Source: UBA5078 sp964538025
Lineage (GTDB): Bacteria; Pseudomonadota; Gammaproteobacteria; Pseudomonadales; Pseudohongiellaceae
NCBI GenBank assembly: GCA_964538025.1
Contig: CAZICZ010000003.1
Coordinates: 124,001-188,000, forward strand
Direction of reading: 5' to 3'
DNA: 64,000 bases
A program made the translations under genes and the position numbers. This document shows positions 16,370 to 25,286 of the stretch, one piece after another; the first letter of the stretch is position 1; every line of letters begins with the position of its first letter. The notes under the pieces were generated by a model. The model had not been told where the DNA came from, did not search any database, and worked only from the letters and a program-made list of their open reading frames with translations.

Positions 16370-17871
16370 ACAGACTCTGGCGCGACATCGACATCCGGCT
16401 GCTCGCGGCGTTGCTGAGCGTGCTGTTGTCCCTGTGGGCCGTGCTGATCAACCCGATTCCCAACGCCGACGCCTTTGACTATGTCCGCACGGCGCACGTG
16501 TATCTGGACGACGGTGTGGCCGCCGCCTTTGCCTGGTACCCCTCCGCCACTTACCCCATCCTGATGGGCGTGGTGCACCAGCTCACCGGTCTCGACCTGT
16601 TTGCCGCCGGGCAACTGATCAATGCCCTGTTTTTCAGCCTGCTGACCTACTGTTTCATCTCGCTCGCCCTGCTGCTGCGACCAACGCGGCGTATGGCACT
16701 GATTGCCGCCACCGTCATTCTGGTGTTTCCGACGCTAAATGAACTGCGCTACAACGTCATTCGCGACATTGCCTATCTCGCCCTGATGCTAAGCGCCGTC
16801 TACACGCTGTGCCTTTTTGCCCGTGACGGGCTCCTGCGCCACGGCCTTGCCTTTATCGGCCTGAGCGTGCTGGCCGCCCTGTTTCGGGCCGAGGCCCTGG
16901 TGTTTTTGCCCCTCGTACCGCTGTTCCTGCTGACACTCGGCGGCGCGCGCGCGCACTCCCTGCGCCGTGTGCTGATACTCGAAGCCCTGCTGTTGGGTAT
17001 GGGCGTGGTAGTAGGCGGGCTGGCGATGGCGTTGGCGATCGATGTGCCCGGCACACTGCAGCGCATGGTCGATGTTTATCTGCCGTTTTTGCGGGATGTG
17101 TTTGCCGCCTTCAGTGACCGCAACTCCCCCCTCGCCGTCGCGGTATTTGGGGAGTTCGCCAGCAATTTTGCCGGCGACTATCTGGGCGTGTTCATGGTGG
17201 CGGGCCTTGCCGCCATGCTGGTGCTGATCCTGCTGGGCGTGCTGGGCGGACCGGCCCTGCTGATTCTCGGCTATGGGGTTTACACGCGCACACTGCCATG
17301 GCGGGAGCCGGTTCTGCGTCCCGTGGTGGGGATGGCGGTGGTGAGCTTTGGCATCCTGCTCGCCTTCCTGTTGCTGACCCGTTTCATGGTGCCCCGCTAC
17401 ACGTTGTTGTTTGTGCTGTGTGGGCTCCTCTTCGTGCCGGCCATCATCGACAGCGCGCTCGAGCGTCTGCCCTCGCTCGCTCGCCCTCGCCTGCTCCGGG
17501 GCACGTTGGGAATTCTGCTGCTGTTCAGCAGCATCGATGCCCATATCAGTTTTGGGGATTCCAAGGAGTATCTGGACGAGGCGGTGGCCTGGCTGCTGCG
17601 CAACAGCCCACCCGAGGCGATCGTGTTAACGAACAACAATTACGTGGGCTACCACAGCGGACGCGTCGCGGAGTACGACCGGATTTTCCGTTACCTTGCT
17701 GAAGACGAGATCGAGAAAACCGCCCCGGGCACCCTCATCGTCGTCACGACCCGCAACGGCATCGACGCGCAGATCGCCCGCAATGTGACAGAGGGGCGAA
17801 TCGACGTGCTAGCCCGCTATCCGGACAACGACGAACCGATGCTTGTCATTGCCCGCCGCCGCCCGTACTAA
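16366..17871 (+). CDS. GT-C fold membrane glycosyltransferase (family 39-like)
   Basis: A 501-residue polytopic inner-membrane protein with about ten hydrophobic helices. The first periplasmic loop begins with NADAFDY (residues 33-39), matching the acidic catalytic loop of polyprenyl-phosphate-sugar-dependent GT-C transferases (ArnT, PMT and relatives). A soluble C-terminal part of about 110 residues follows the last helix. Such enzymes move a sugar from a lipid carrier to lipid A, core or protein in the periplasm. It overlaps the acyltransferase gene (ATGA) and meets the carbamoyltransferase gene tail to tail with a four-base overlap, so modification of LPS is a reasonable guess; the acceptor is unproven. 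Confidence 0.72.
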   Translation: MNRLWRDIDIRLLAALLSVLLSLWAVLINPIPNADAFDYVRTAHVYLDDGVAAAFAWYPSATYPILMGVVHQLTGLDLFAAGQLINALFFSLLTYCFISLALLLRPTRRMALIAATVILVFPTLNELRYNVIRDIAYLALMLSAVYTLCLFARDGLLRHGLAFIGLSVLAALFRAEALVFLPLVPLFLLTLGGARAHSLRRVLILEALLLGMGVVVGGLAMALAIDVPGTLQRMVDVYLPFLRDVFAAFSDRNSPLAVAVFGEFASNFAGDYLGVFMVAGLAAMLVLILLGVLGGPALLILGYGVYTRTLPWREPVLRPVVGMAVVSFGILLAFLLLTRFMVPRYTLLFVLCGLLFVPAIIDSALERLPSLARPRLLRGTLGILLLFSSIDAHISFGDSKEYLDEAVAWLLRNSPPEAIVLTNNNYVGYHSGRVAEYDRIFRYLAEDEIEKTAPGTLIVVTTRNGIDAQIARNVTEGRIDVLARYPDNDEPMLVIARRRPY

Positions 17872-19619
17872 TTATCCCAGTCCGGCTCCGGACGCTTGGT
17901 CACCAGCACATCCTGCATGATCAGGTATTCCAGATCCGATCCAAAGAACAGGTTCAGGGCATCCTCCGGGGAGGACACCAGCGCTTCCCCCGGCCGGTTG
18001 AGGGACGAGTTCAGCACCACACCGTGACCTGTCAGGCTCTCAAACTCCTTCAGCAATTTGTAAAACCGCGGATTCACGTCGCGTCGGACCACGTGAGCGC
18101 GGGACGTCCCGTCCTGATAAACGAGACCTGGCACCAACGCACGCCACTTCTCCGACACGTTGAAGGTCATCGTCATGTAGTCTGCCGGGTGATCGGACTC
18201 CAGAAACTCTTTCGCCAGCGTGTCGAGCAGGCTGGGAGAGAAGGAGCGCCAGCGCTCGCGGAACTTGATCTTCTTGTTGACCGCCTCGACGGATTCGGGT
18301 CGCAGCGGATTCGCCAGAATGCAGCGATTGCCGAGCGAGCGGGACCCAAATTCCAGACGGCTCTGGAACCAGCCGACCAGATGCCCCTGCGCCAACAATT
18401 CCGCCGCTTTTTTGGTCGGACTTTCGAGCACTTCAAAGAGCGGTTTATCCCGGTGTTTCTCGCAGGCACGGACACAGCGGTCCGTGGTGTAGCGCGGCCC
18501 GAGGAAGGCATTCTTGTGGCCGTGAATGGGGACATTCTGTTCCGACAGGGTGTAGGCGGCAGCCCCGATGGCAGTGCCGGCATCGCCTGCTGCCGGAGGC
18601 ACAAACAACTCCTTGACCAGCGGCAGCGACGCGAGGCGCTGGTTCAGCTTGACGTTCAGCGCCCCCGTGCCTGCGAAGGCGAGCTTGCCGGTTTCCTTGA
18701 GAATGTCCGACAGGTAATGGGACACCAGCGCTACGGCCGCTTCTTCATACAGTTTTTGAATGCTGGCGGCGTAGTGCACATAGGGGTCTTGAAAGAGTTC
18801 TCCCGCTCGGCGAGGCCCTAACAACTGAACGAGCTTGGTGCTGAAAAAATGGCCGCGGGATTTTTCCTTGTAGCGACGCAGCCCGACGGTGCCGATCAGG
18901 GTGGTGTTTACATTGAAATGTTTACCGTCAAAGCGCGCCAGTGCCGACAGATCATATTTGTCGGGATCGCCGTAGGTGGCCATGCCCATGACTTTCGCGT
19001 CGCCATCGAGCATGTCGAAGCCCAGATAATCCGTGATCGCGCCGTACATGCCAGCGAGCGAATCCGGATCGTAGAATTCCTTGATCTTGTGAATGTGGCC
19101 GCGCTCGCCATAGCCTAGGAACATGGAAGCATATTCGCCCTTCATGTCGATGGTCAGAATCGCGGTTTTCTCGGCAAAGCCACTCATATGATAAGCACTG
19201 CTCGCGTGGGCACGCTGGTGTTCCACCGGCACAAATTTGATTTTGTGCCAGGGAATCTTCAGTTCATCCAGCAGCTTTTTCACTTCATGCAGATAGCGGC
19301 GATAGCGGCGGTTGCCGTTGAACAAGGCATCCACACTGCGCTCGGGGGCATACCAGTACCGGCGCGCATAATGCCAACGTGCCGGCCCGAACAGGGAGAT
19401 GGGGGCATACGAGACGGCAACCGTATGGATGTCCCTTGGCTTGATCTTCGCGGAGCGTAAACAGAATTTCACCGACTCGCGCGGCATGCAGCCCTTGGCG
19501 TGTTTTCGCCTGACCAAGCGTTCTTCTTCAACCGCCGCCACAAGATTGCCATCCACAAACAACGCAGCGGCGGCATCATGCCCAAGCGCTCCGGAAAGCC
19601 CCAGTGTAATGAGTGACAT
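17868..19619 (-). CDS. Carbamoyltransferase (LPS core O-carbamoylation type)
   Basis: A 583-residue NodU/CmcH/HypF-like carbamoyltransferase that would transfer a carbamoyl group from carbamoyl phosphate to a sugar hydroxyl. The N-terminal YrdC-related/ASKHA domain shows LGLSGALGHDAAAAL, VEEERLVRRKH, the metal-binding HQRAHASSAYHMSGF segment near residue 135 and LTIDMKGEYAS. The C-terminal domain has SRLEFGSRSLGNRCIL and HGVVLNSSLNRPGE. In Pseudomonas a homologous gene in the same LPS-core neighbourhood carbamoylates heptose. Its ATG overlaps the stop of the upstream tandem-kinase gene (TAATG). It is the last gene of the LPS core operon. Confidence 0.88.
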   Translation of the reverse strand: MSLITLGLSGALGHDAAAALFVDGNLVAAVEEERLVRRKHAKGCMPRESVKFCLRSAKIKPRDIHTVAVSYAPISLFGPARWHYARRYWYAPERSVDALFNGNRRYRRYLHEVKKLLDELKIPWHKIKFVPVEHQRAHASSAYHMSGFAEKTAILTIDMKGEYASMFLGYGERGHIHKIKEFYDPDSLAGMYGAITDYLGFDMLDGDAKVMGMATYGDPDKYDLSALARFDGKHFNVNTTLIGTVGLRRYKEKSRGHFFSTKLVQLLGPRRAGELFQDPYVHYAASIQKLYEEAAVALVSHYLSDILKETGKLAFAGTGALNVKLNQRLASLPLVKELFVPPAAGDAGTAIGAAAYTLSEQNVPIHGHKNAFLGPRYTTDRCVRACEKHRDKPLFEVLESPTKKAAELLAQGHLVGWFQSRLEFGSRSLGNRCILANPLRPESVEAVNKKIKFRERWRSFSPSLLDTLAKEFLESDHPADYMTMTFNVSEKWRALVPGLVYQDGTSRAHVVRRDVNPRFYKLLKEFESLTGHGVVLNSSLNRPGEALVSSPEDALNLFFGSDLEYLIMQDVLVTKRPEPDWDN

Positions 19620-21112
19620 TATGATCCTTTGCTAAAGTAATCGGATTCTTCCTGAAGGCGTTGCAGCATCGTTTCGACCCGCGCCGCCCGTTCGGGGGAA
19701 TCCTCCCAGTTTTTGGAGAATCGTTGTAAATCCTTTGCATGCGCTCTGGCAAAGCGCCCTGTATCGGTTTCCTGCGACATGCCATCCAGGTCCAGCACCA
19801 CCAACGCCGATTCGGTGAGTAAAAAATTGCTTGCCTTGGTATCCCCGTGCACGATGTGGTAGTCGCGAAAGGCCGTGAACAGCGCCTGAAACTGCGCCAT
19901 GGCGCTCTCCCAGGCGGGCGAGGTTATAGGCGCATTTTTCAGCAATTGCAAGGCATCCTCCCCCGCGACATAGTCGCTGAGAAAATAGGCTTCACGACGC
20001 AGCGGTCCGATGCGTCGCTCCATCATGAGACGCGGAGTCGGCGTGGCAATCCCCAACATGGCCAGCATGTGGGCACTGCGCCAGCATCCCCACGCCCGGC
20101 TCGGTTGCAACAGCCGGCGCAGGCGATGTCCCATGCTCTTGAGATTGTAGCGCTTGAATACATAAGGCTTGCCGTCCAGGCTGATCAGCGCCACGGTCGC
20201 ACTGTTGCCGTTCTTGAGCAATTCACTGCGGGCAATCACTTCATCCGGGTCCTGCAGCAGTGCCTGCAGCGCGGGCGATTCCAGCGTACGGTCATACACC
20301 ACCACGCAATTCCATCTCCGCCGCAGTGTCGTGGCACTGGTGTCGCGAAACAGTTTTTTCATCACCGTCTTCAAGCGCAGCAGGCGCTTCTTGTGCAGCA
20401 GTGCGCGAAACACGGAGATTTCTTCGCTCAGGTCGGCGCCAGGCCGCTGGGCGCGATAATGGGCATAGAGTGCCGGGACATGCATGTCGTTGCTCACGGG
20501 AAACTGCGCCAGTAACAGGGCCAGATTGCGCAGCGACGTCACCCCGTCAACGCCCTCTGCGTGCGCGCTGTGCTGATCAAGCTCGCCGGCATCCAATACA
20601 TAGACAGCGTCATCGCGGAGCAAAAAATTGTTCAGGTGAATGTCTTTCTGGACAAGGCCCCGCTCATGGCAATCGGCGATCACGCTGACGATCCTGCGCA
20701 GCAGGGACTCCCGTTGCTCCCCGTGCGTTGCCTCCCACGCACGACCGAGATCCTGCGCCTGATCGATATAGTGCAGCAGCAGCACGCCGCAGTGACCGTC
20801 GGTTGTTGTGCCTTGCGCCAGCAGGGGTGCCGTCGGCAGCCCTGCTTTCTGCAACGCAGTGACGCCCTGGACCTCCCGTTCCAGATGCTGCACCCAACGC
20901 CCGCGCGCGAAGAAAAGTTTGACCACCACAAGCTGCGACTGCCAGCGCGCCAGGGCCACCACCCGACGGTGTGGCACGACCCGAAAAAGAGAAAGCAGTT
21001 CGAGTGTCTGATGCGCATCGCCCACGCTGTGATCGACCCGCAATTCCAGGGTCGCGGGCAGTGCGAGTGCGCGTCCGCTTGCGATCAGGGTGGCTGTGTC
21101 GATCATGTGCAT
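19619..21112 (-). CDS. Tandem LPS-kinase-like protein (two InaA/WaaP-like domains)
   Basis: A 497-residue protein built from two kinase-like domains in a row. The first has a catalytic loop QKDIHLNNFLL near residue 152 followed by VLDAGELD; the second has HGDTKASNFLL near residue 420 followed by VLDLDGM. Both loops keep the Asp and Asn needed for ATP-dependent sugar phosphorylation. The upstream Lys-bearing beta strands are LVVVKLFFARGRW in the first half and KPYVFKRYNLK in the second. It starts 13 bases after waaP and its stop overlaps the carbamoyltransferase start. A role in phosphorylating extra core sugars is inferred from the neighbours and from Pseudomonas relatives. Confidence 0.8.
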   Translation of the reverse strand: MHMIDTATLIASGRALALPATLELRVDHSVGDAHQTLELLSLFRVVPHRRVVALARWQSQLVVVKLFFARGRWVQHLEREVQGVTALQKAGLPTAPLLAQGTTTDGHCGVLLLHYIDQAQDLGRAWEATHGEQRESLLRRIVSVIADCHERGLVQKDIHLNNFLLRDDAVYVLDAGELDQHSAHAEGVDGVTSLRNLALLLAQFPVSNDMHVPALYAHYRAQRPGADLSEEISVFRALLHKKRLLRLKTVMKKLFRDTSATTLRRRWNCVVVYDRTLESPALQALLQDPDEVIARSELLKNGNSATVALISLDGKPYVFKRYNLKSMGHRLRRLLQPSRAWGCWRSAHMLAMLGIATPTPRLMMERRIGPLRREAYFLSDYVAGEDALQLLKNAPITSPAWESAMAQFQALFTAFRDYHIVHGDTKASNFLLTESALVVLDLDGMSQETDTGRFARAHAKDLQRFSKNWEDSPERAARVETMLQRLQEESDYFSKGS

Positions 21113-21125
21113 GGAATGCGCCCGT

Positions 21126-21926
21126 TCAAGAATTCAGTTTCGCATCGAGAGCCTGGGCACGCCGGGTGACCTGCTCCCAGAAGGCACGCTGCCCCGTCAG
21201 CGTCTCGCGCAGGGGCATCGCATGATAGGCGCGTGCAAAGCGCAGGAAATCCCGTTGCGTCAGGCCGATGTGCAGCGCGGAAAACATCAGCCCCGCGATG
21301 TCCTTGATCACCCAGCGCGGGCCGAGGCGACGCCGGACCAACGCCCGGTGCAGGTCGATCAGGGAGAGCCTGGGCTCGCATTGTTCACCTGCCATAAAGG
21401 CCTCGGCATCGTGCAGGAGAAAATGGCAGAGGTAAAAGTCCCGATGGCACATTCCCGCGCCGTGCATGGCACGTGCAATGCGTCCCAGCGCCTCGATCAG
21501 ACGCCACTTCTGCTGCACACCCGGCGCCTGCCGGGGCCAGGAGGCACACACCGTTTCCAGGCTGACGGTGTCCTCCAGGGCTTCTGTCAGAATGAAGGAA
21601 TGACGTCGGGCAGGATTGAGGCCCTTGCTGCCGAAACCGACCGCGGTCATGGTATCCACGCCGATCGCCTTCAGGTGCGCGATCGCGCACCATTCGTTCT
21701 CGGCGCCAAGGACGGGTCGCTTTAAACTCAGCAGGTTCTTGATGATTTCGCCCCACCCTACACCGTGATGGATCTTGGCAAAATAGCGCTTGTCCTCGAA
21801 GTCAAAGCGCAGCGTCCGGCGTCCCTTCACCTGGCGAAACACCTCTCCCTGCAACGCATCCACAGCAGCGAAAGGGTCCTGTCCGGCCAAGGCGCGGGCG
21901 AAATCGTCACGCAGGTTAACGATCAT
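21126..21926 (-). CDS. waaP: LPS core heptose(I) kinase WaaP/RfaP
   Basis: A 266-residue cytoplasmic kinase that phosphorylates heptose I of the LPS inner core, giving the negative charge that stabilises the outer membrane. The ATP-lysine strand is YFAKIHHGVGWGEIIKNLL near residue 50, the catalytic loop is MCHRDFYLCHFLL near residue 165, and the metal-binding aspartate lies in LSLIDLHRA about 30 residues later. FILTEALEDTVSLE matches the hinge region. Length equals E. coli WaaP. The ATG overlaps the waaG stop (ATGA), so translation is coupled. In Pseudomonas WaaP is essential, so this gene may be too. Confidence 0.92.
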   Translation of the reverse strand: MIVNLRDDFARALAGQDPFAAVDALQGEVFRQVKGRRTLRFDFEDKRYFAKIHHGVGWGEIIKNLLSLKRPVLGAENEWCAIAHLKAIGVDTMTAVGFGSKGLNPARRHSFILTEALEDTVSLETVCASWPRQAPGVQQKWRLIEALGRIARAMHGAGMCHRDFYLCHFLLHDAEAFMAGEQCEPRLSLIDLHRALVRRRLGPRWVIKDIAGLMFSALHIGLTQRDFLRFARAYHAMPLRETLTGQRAFWEQVTRRAQALDAKLNS

Positions 21927-23086
21927 GACACTGCCTCCCTCTCGGATGCGGGAGCAGCGCCGGATTTTTCACCGGCCCATTGCACAAGCAGATCGCCTAC
22001 CGCCTCGGGCATGCTGTACAGCGCCGGCTGCTGGCCGTAGGCGATGCCGGCTTCGCGCATTTTGGCGCGTTTGTCAGCCCGCAACAGGCTGAACAGGTGG
22101 CGGTTCAGCACGCGCTGATCGAAGGGTTCCGGGCACACCAGCCCGGAACCCGCCCTTTCAATGTGAAAGGCATAACCACAGGTGGCCGTCGTCAGGACCG
22201 GCAGCCCGGCGATGGTCGCCTCGAGCAGCACATAGCCTGCGCTCTCGCTGTAGGCGGGGTGCAGGAGGAGATCGCAGCCGATCAGAAATCGCGGCACATC
22301 ATCGCGCCCGCCCAGAAACGTGCACAACTCACCGATTCCCAGGCGCGCCGCGAGACGCAAGAAGCGGTCCGGTTTGTCCTGACCCACGACGAAATAGCGC
22401 AGGCGTTTGCGCATGGCGTGGGGCAGAGAGGCGATCGCCTGCAGCGAGCGGTCCACCCCCTTGATCACAAAGCCGGACCCAATCTGCACGATGGCAATGT
22501 CATCGTCGGTGAGGTCCATCGCCCGGCGAAACGCGCGACGCACCTCCGCGGCATCGGGGGGCAGCCGGCGGTCGTGTTCGATTCCCGGCGGGATGTCGAC
22601 GAGCCGTGTGCTGCACTGCGGATAGTGGCGACTGAACTGCTCCCGTTGCAGGGGGGACAGCAGGAGGACATGACTTTTGGCAGCGGGTCCGAAAACGGCG
22701 CGTTCATAGGCCAGAAAATGGCGGTAACGTGGCGTGAACCGGTAGTAAAACCCGCGCTGCTTGTCCGCCCGCTCTGCAAAGCAGGGGTCAGCGGCAAAAT
22801 ACACGTCCAGCCCCGGCATCTTGTTGAACCCCACCACTAGGTCCACCGGGGTTTCTGCCAGCCGGCGCGCGACTTCCTCCGTGAACCGCTGGTACTGGCG
22901 CAGGCGAGACCAGGCGCGAATATCCAGCAGCGTCACCTCCAGCGCGGCGGGGATCTCTCCCTGCCATTTCATCGTGTAGACGCGGACCTTATGCCCGCGT
23001 GCCGCGCACGCGAGCGCCACGCGCAGAAAATCGCGTTGCTGACCGCCATAAGGGAAGTAATGGTAGATCAGGAAGGCGAAGGTCAT
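21923..23086 (-). CDS. waaG: LPS core glucosyltransferase WaaG (GT4, GT-B fold)
   Basis: A 387-residue glycosyltransferase that adds the first hexose to heptose II of the LPS core from a UDP-sugar. The family start FLIYHYFPYGGQQRDFLRV, with its Gly-Gly donor loop, is at residues 4-22. The C-terminal half has IGSGFVIKGVDRSLQAI and the donor-binding block around HPAYSESAGYVLLEATIAGLP, whose two glutamates are the typical E-x7-E signature. The ATG at 23086 overlaps the waaC stop (ATGA), and the stop overlaps waaP. The longer open frame upstream is antisense shadow. Confidence 0.92.
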   Translation of the reverse strand: MTFAFLIYHYFPYGGQQRDFLRVALACAARGHKVRVYTMKWQGEIPAALEVTLLDIRAWSRLRQYQRFTEEVARRLAETPVDLVVGFNKMPGLDVYFAADPCFAERADKQRGFYYRFTPRYRHFLAYERAVFGPAAKSHVLLLSPLQREQFSRHYPQCSTRLVDIPPGIEHDRRLPPDAAEVRRAFRRAMDLTDDDIAIVQIGSGFVIKGVDRSLQAIASLPHAMRKRLRYFVVGQDKPDRFLRLAARLGIGELCTFLGGRDDVPRFLIGCDLLLHPAYSESAGYVLLEATIAGLPVLTTATCGYAFHIERAGSGLVCPEPFDQRVLNRHLFSLLRADKRAKMREAGIAYGQQPALYSMPEAVGDLLVQWAGEKSGAAPASEREAVS

Positions 23087-24174
23087 GTCAGGTGCACCGG
23101 TTGCTCGCGTTCGGCGATGAGGGCCTCCAGACGCTGCAGCACCTGGTCGGGCGGATGGCTGACAAAACACGCCGGGACCACGGCGTGAGGTTTGCCATCG
23201 AGCAGCAGTTCGGGCGTTTCTCCTTGATAGTGGCATGTCTTGCGCAGACACGGGGCGCAGGCAAACGCAGAGGACAACTGGGCCTGATGGCGCCCGAAGG
23301 TGCCGGAAAGCCGCGGATTGGTCGGGCCATAAAGGGAGACCGTGGGGGTGGCGAGCGCTGCAGCAAGGTGCCCCAATCCCGTATCCACTGCCACGACGCC
23401 ATCCGCCTCTGCAATCTGTTTTGCCATGCCCTGCAGCGTCAGCTTGGGCAACACGCTGACGCCGGGGAGTCCGTGGGCAATTTCCTGCGCGCGCAGGTGT
23501 TCGGACGCATTGCCCCAGGGCAGGCGGACCTGATACCCGCGCGCACAGGCCAGTCGCGCAGCCTCCTGCCAGAAGGCCACCGGCCAGTGCTTGCTCTGCC
23601 AGGTGGTGCCATGGAGGAACAGCAGGACGCCACTGCGCGTGCTCGAAGGGTTGACCCCGAGACGGGAAAAATCGATGCCGTAGTCGATCTCGGCCAACTG
23701 TTCGGCCGGCAATGGATAGTTCAGGGCTCGGGAAAACAGTTCGCGCACACGCTGCACGGCGTGTTCTTCGCGGGGCACGGAAAACACTTTGTTATAGAAC
23801 ACCGTGGCGAGGGGTTCACGAATGGTGCTGTCGCTCAAACCAAAGGTCAGGCCCTTGGAAAGGCGGGCGATGAAGGCGCTCTTGAGCAAGCCCTGCGCAT
23901 CGATGACCAGGTCGTAGTGCTCCCGCTTGAGGTCCTTCTTGAAGGCGGCATATTCGCCGCTGCGCAGGGCCCGAAAGATGCCTTTGCGCCAGCGGCGAAA
24001 GGCCACGGGAATGACGCGCTCCACGGCCGGATGCCAGGTGGGAATTTCGACGAAGTTCTCCTCCACCACCCAGTCAAACTGCAGGCGTCGGTTGGCTTTC
24101 TTTGCATCAGTCACCGCGGGCAAGGTGTGAATCACATCGCCCAGGGAGGAGACCTTGACTATTAAGACTCGCAA
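23083..24174 (-). CDS. waaC: Heptosyltransferase I WaaC
   Basis: A 363-residue GT9 enzyme that adds the first L-glycero-D-manno-heptose to Kdo-lipid A from ADP-heptose, on the cytoplasmic face. The start MRVLIVKVSSLGDVIHTLPA carries the conserved catalytic Asp13. The central LFLHGTTWQSKHWP block holds the lysine that contacts the substrate phosphates, and VDTGLGHLAAAL with the LYGPTNPRLSG segment bind the ADP sugar. It overlaps waaF upstream by 13 bases and waaG downstream by four, fixing the order waaF-waaC-waaG. Confidence 0.94.
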   Translation of the reverse strand: MRVLIVKVSSLGDVIHTLPAVTDAKKANRRLQFDWVVEENFVEIPTWHPAVERVIPVAFRRWRKGIFRALRSGEYAAFKKDLKREHYDLVIDAQGLLKSAFIARLSKGLTFGLSDSTIREPLATVFYNKVFSVPREEHAVQRVRELFSRALNYPLPAEQLAEIDYGIDFSRLGVNPSSTRSGVLLFLHGTTWQSKHWPVAFWQEAARLACARGYQVRLPWGNASEHLRAQEIAHGLPGVSVLPKLTLQGMAKQIAEADGVVAVDTGLGHLAAALATPTVSLYGPTNPRLSGTFGRHQAQLSSAFACAPCLRKTCHYQGETPELLLDGKPHAVVPACFVSHPPDQVLQRLEALIAEREQPVHLT

Positions 24175-25286
24175 AACGTGCTGCGCTCCCCTGCACTGGG
24201 GCCTTCTCCGGAGGAGGAAGCCAACGGTGGTGAGATGGGCTGGGTGTCTGTGGCCAGAAGCGTGTGCAGCGCCTCCAGCGCGATGGCAGGCGTGATGTCC
24301 ACGAGACAGCGTTTGTGCGTCAGCGGGCAGCGACGCTCAAAACAGGGACGGCAGTCGAGTTCACGCGAGAGCAATTGTACGTTATCCGCCAACGGAGGGG
24401 TAAAGTCCGCCGACGTGGAACCGTAAAAGGCAACGATCGGTTTCCCCAGTGCCGCCGCGATATGCATCAGCCCGGAATCGTTCGTGATCACCGCACTGGC
24501 GCAGCTCATGAGGTCTATCGCCTGTTCGAGTGAAGTTATGCCGGTGAGGTCATGACAATGCGCCATGGCATCCTCATGCAACAGCGACTGAATCTGACTG
24601 GCGACCTCCTGGTCCTTAGCCGACCCCAGAATCCAGGCCTGCCAGCCCGCCAGCAGCTTGGTGGAGGCAAGCTCCGCAAAGTGTTCTGCGGGCCATTGCT
24701 TGGCATCCCCAAACTCGGCCCCGGGGCACAGGATCAACACCGGTCGCTCTCGCTTGAGCCCCATGGCCTGCACGGCTTCCTCAACGCCCTCTGGCGACGC
24801 CTTCAGCGTGGGGCGCGCCAACGGGGATGGCAGGGGCTGGCCTGCGGGCCTTGCCAGCGCCACGAAACGCTGCACCATCATGGGCAGGGCTTTCTCATCC
24901 AGCGTGCGCATGTCGTTGAGTAACGGCCCGCGGGACTCCCCCCGCCATCCGGTGCGCAAAGGAACGCGGGAGAAAAAGGCAATCAGCGCCGATTTGAACG
25001 AATTGGGCAGCACGATCACCTGATCGTAGCCCTGTTTGCGCAGCGAACTCCCCAGCTGGTAGCGCCCCTTCAGGTTCAGTTCACCGTGTCGAAACGGCAG
25101 GTGGATAGCCTGGCGAACCTCTGGCATCCGCGCGAGCAGTGGCTGGCTCCAGGCGGGCGCGAGCACATCGATGGCCAGCGTCTGTCCGGCCGCCCTGGCG
25201 TCCTCCTGCAAGGTGATAAACAGGGAGTGCGCCATCACCATGTCACCGATCCAGGAGGGCCCGATCACCAAAATTGCGCGATTCAC
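24162..25286 (-). CDS. waaF: Heptosyltransferase II WaaF
   Basis: A 374-residue GT9 enzyme adding the second core heptose from ADP-heptose. ILVIGPSWIGDMVMAHSLF at the N terminus carries the family Asp15, LCPGAEFGDAKQWPAEHFA is the central substrate-binding block near residue 185, and VITNDSGLMHIAAALGKP with VAFYGSTS near residues 265-290 is the ADP-heptose signature. The C-terminal CRPCFERRCPLTHKRCL cysteine cluster is also usual in WaaF. The ATG overlaps the glnE stop by four bases; the 3' end overlaps waaC. The last 20 residues are Ser/Pro-rich and longer than in E. coli. Confidence 0.94.
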   Translation of the reverse strand: MNRAILVIGPSWIGDMVMAHSLFITLQEDARAAGQTLAIDVLAPAWSQPLLARMPEVRQAIHLPFRHGELNLKGRYQLGSSLRKQGYDQVIVLPNSFKSALIAFFSRVPLRTGWRGESRGPLLNDMRTLDEKALPMMVQRFVALARPAGQPLPSPLARPTLKASPEGVEEAVQAMGLKRERPVLILCPGAEFGDAKQWPAEHFAELASTKLLAGWQAWILGSAKDQEVASQIQSLLHEDAMAHCHDLTGITSLEQAIDLMSCASAVITNDSGLMHIAAALGKPIVAFYGSTSADFTPPLADNVQLLSRELDCRPCFERRCPLTHKRCLVDITPAIALEALHTLLATDTQPISPPLASSSGEGPSAGERSTFCES

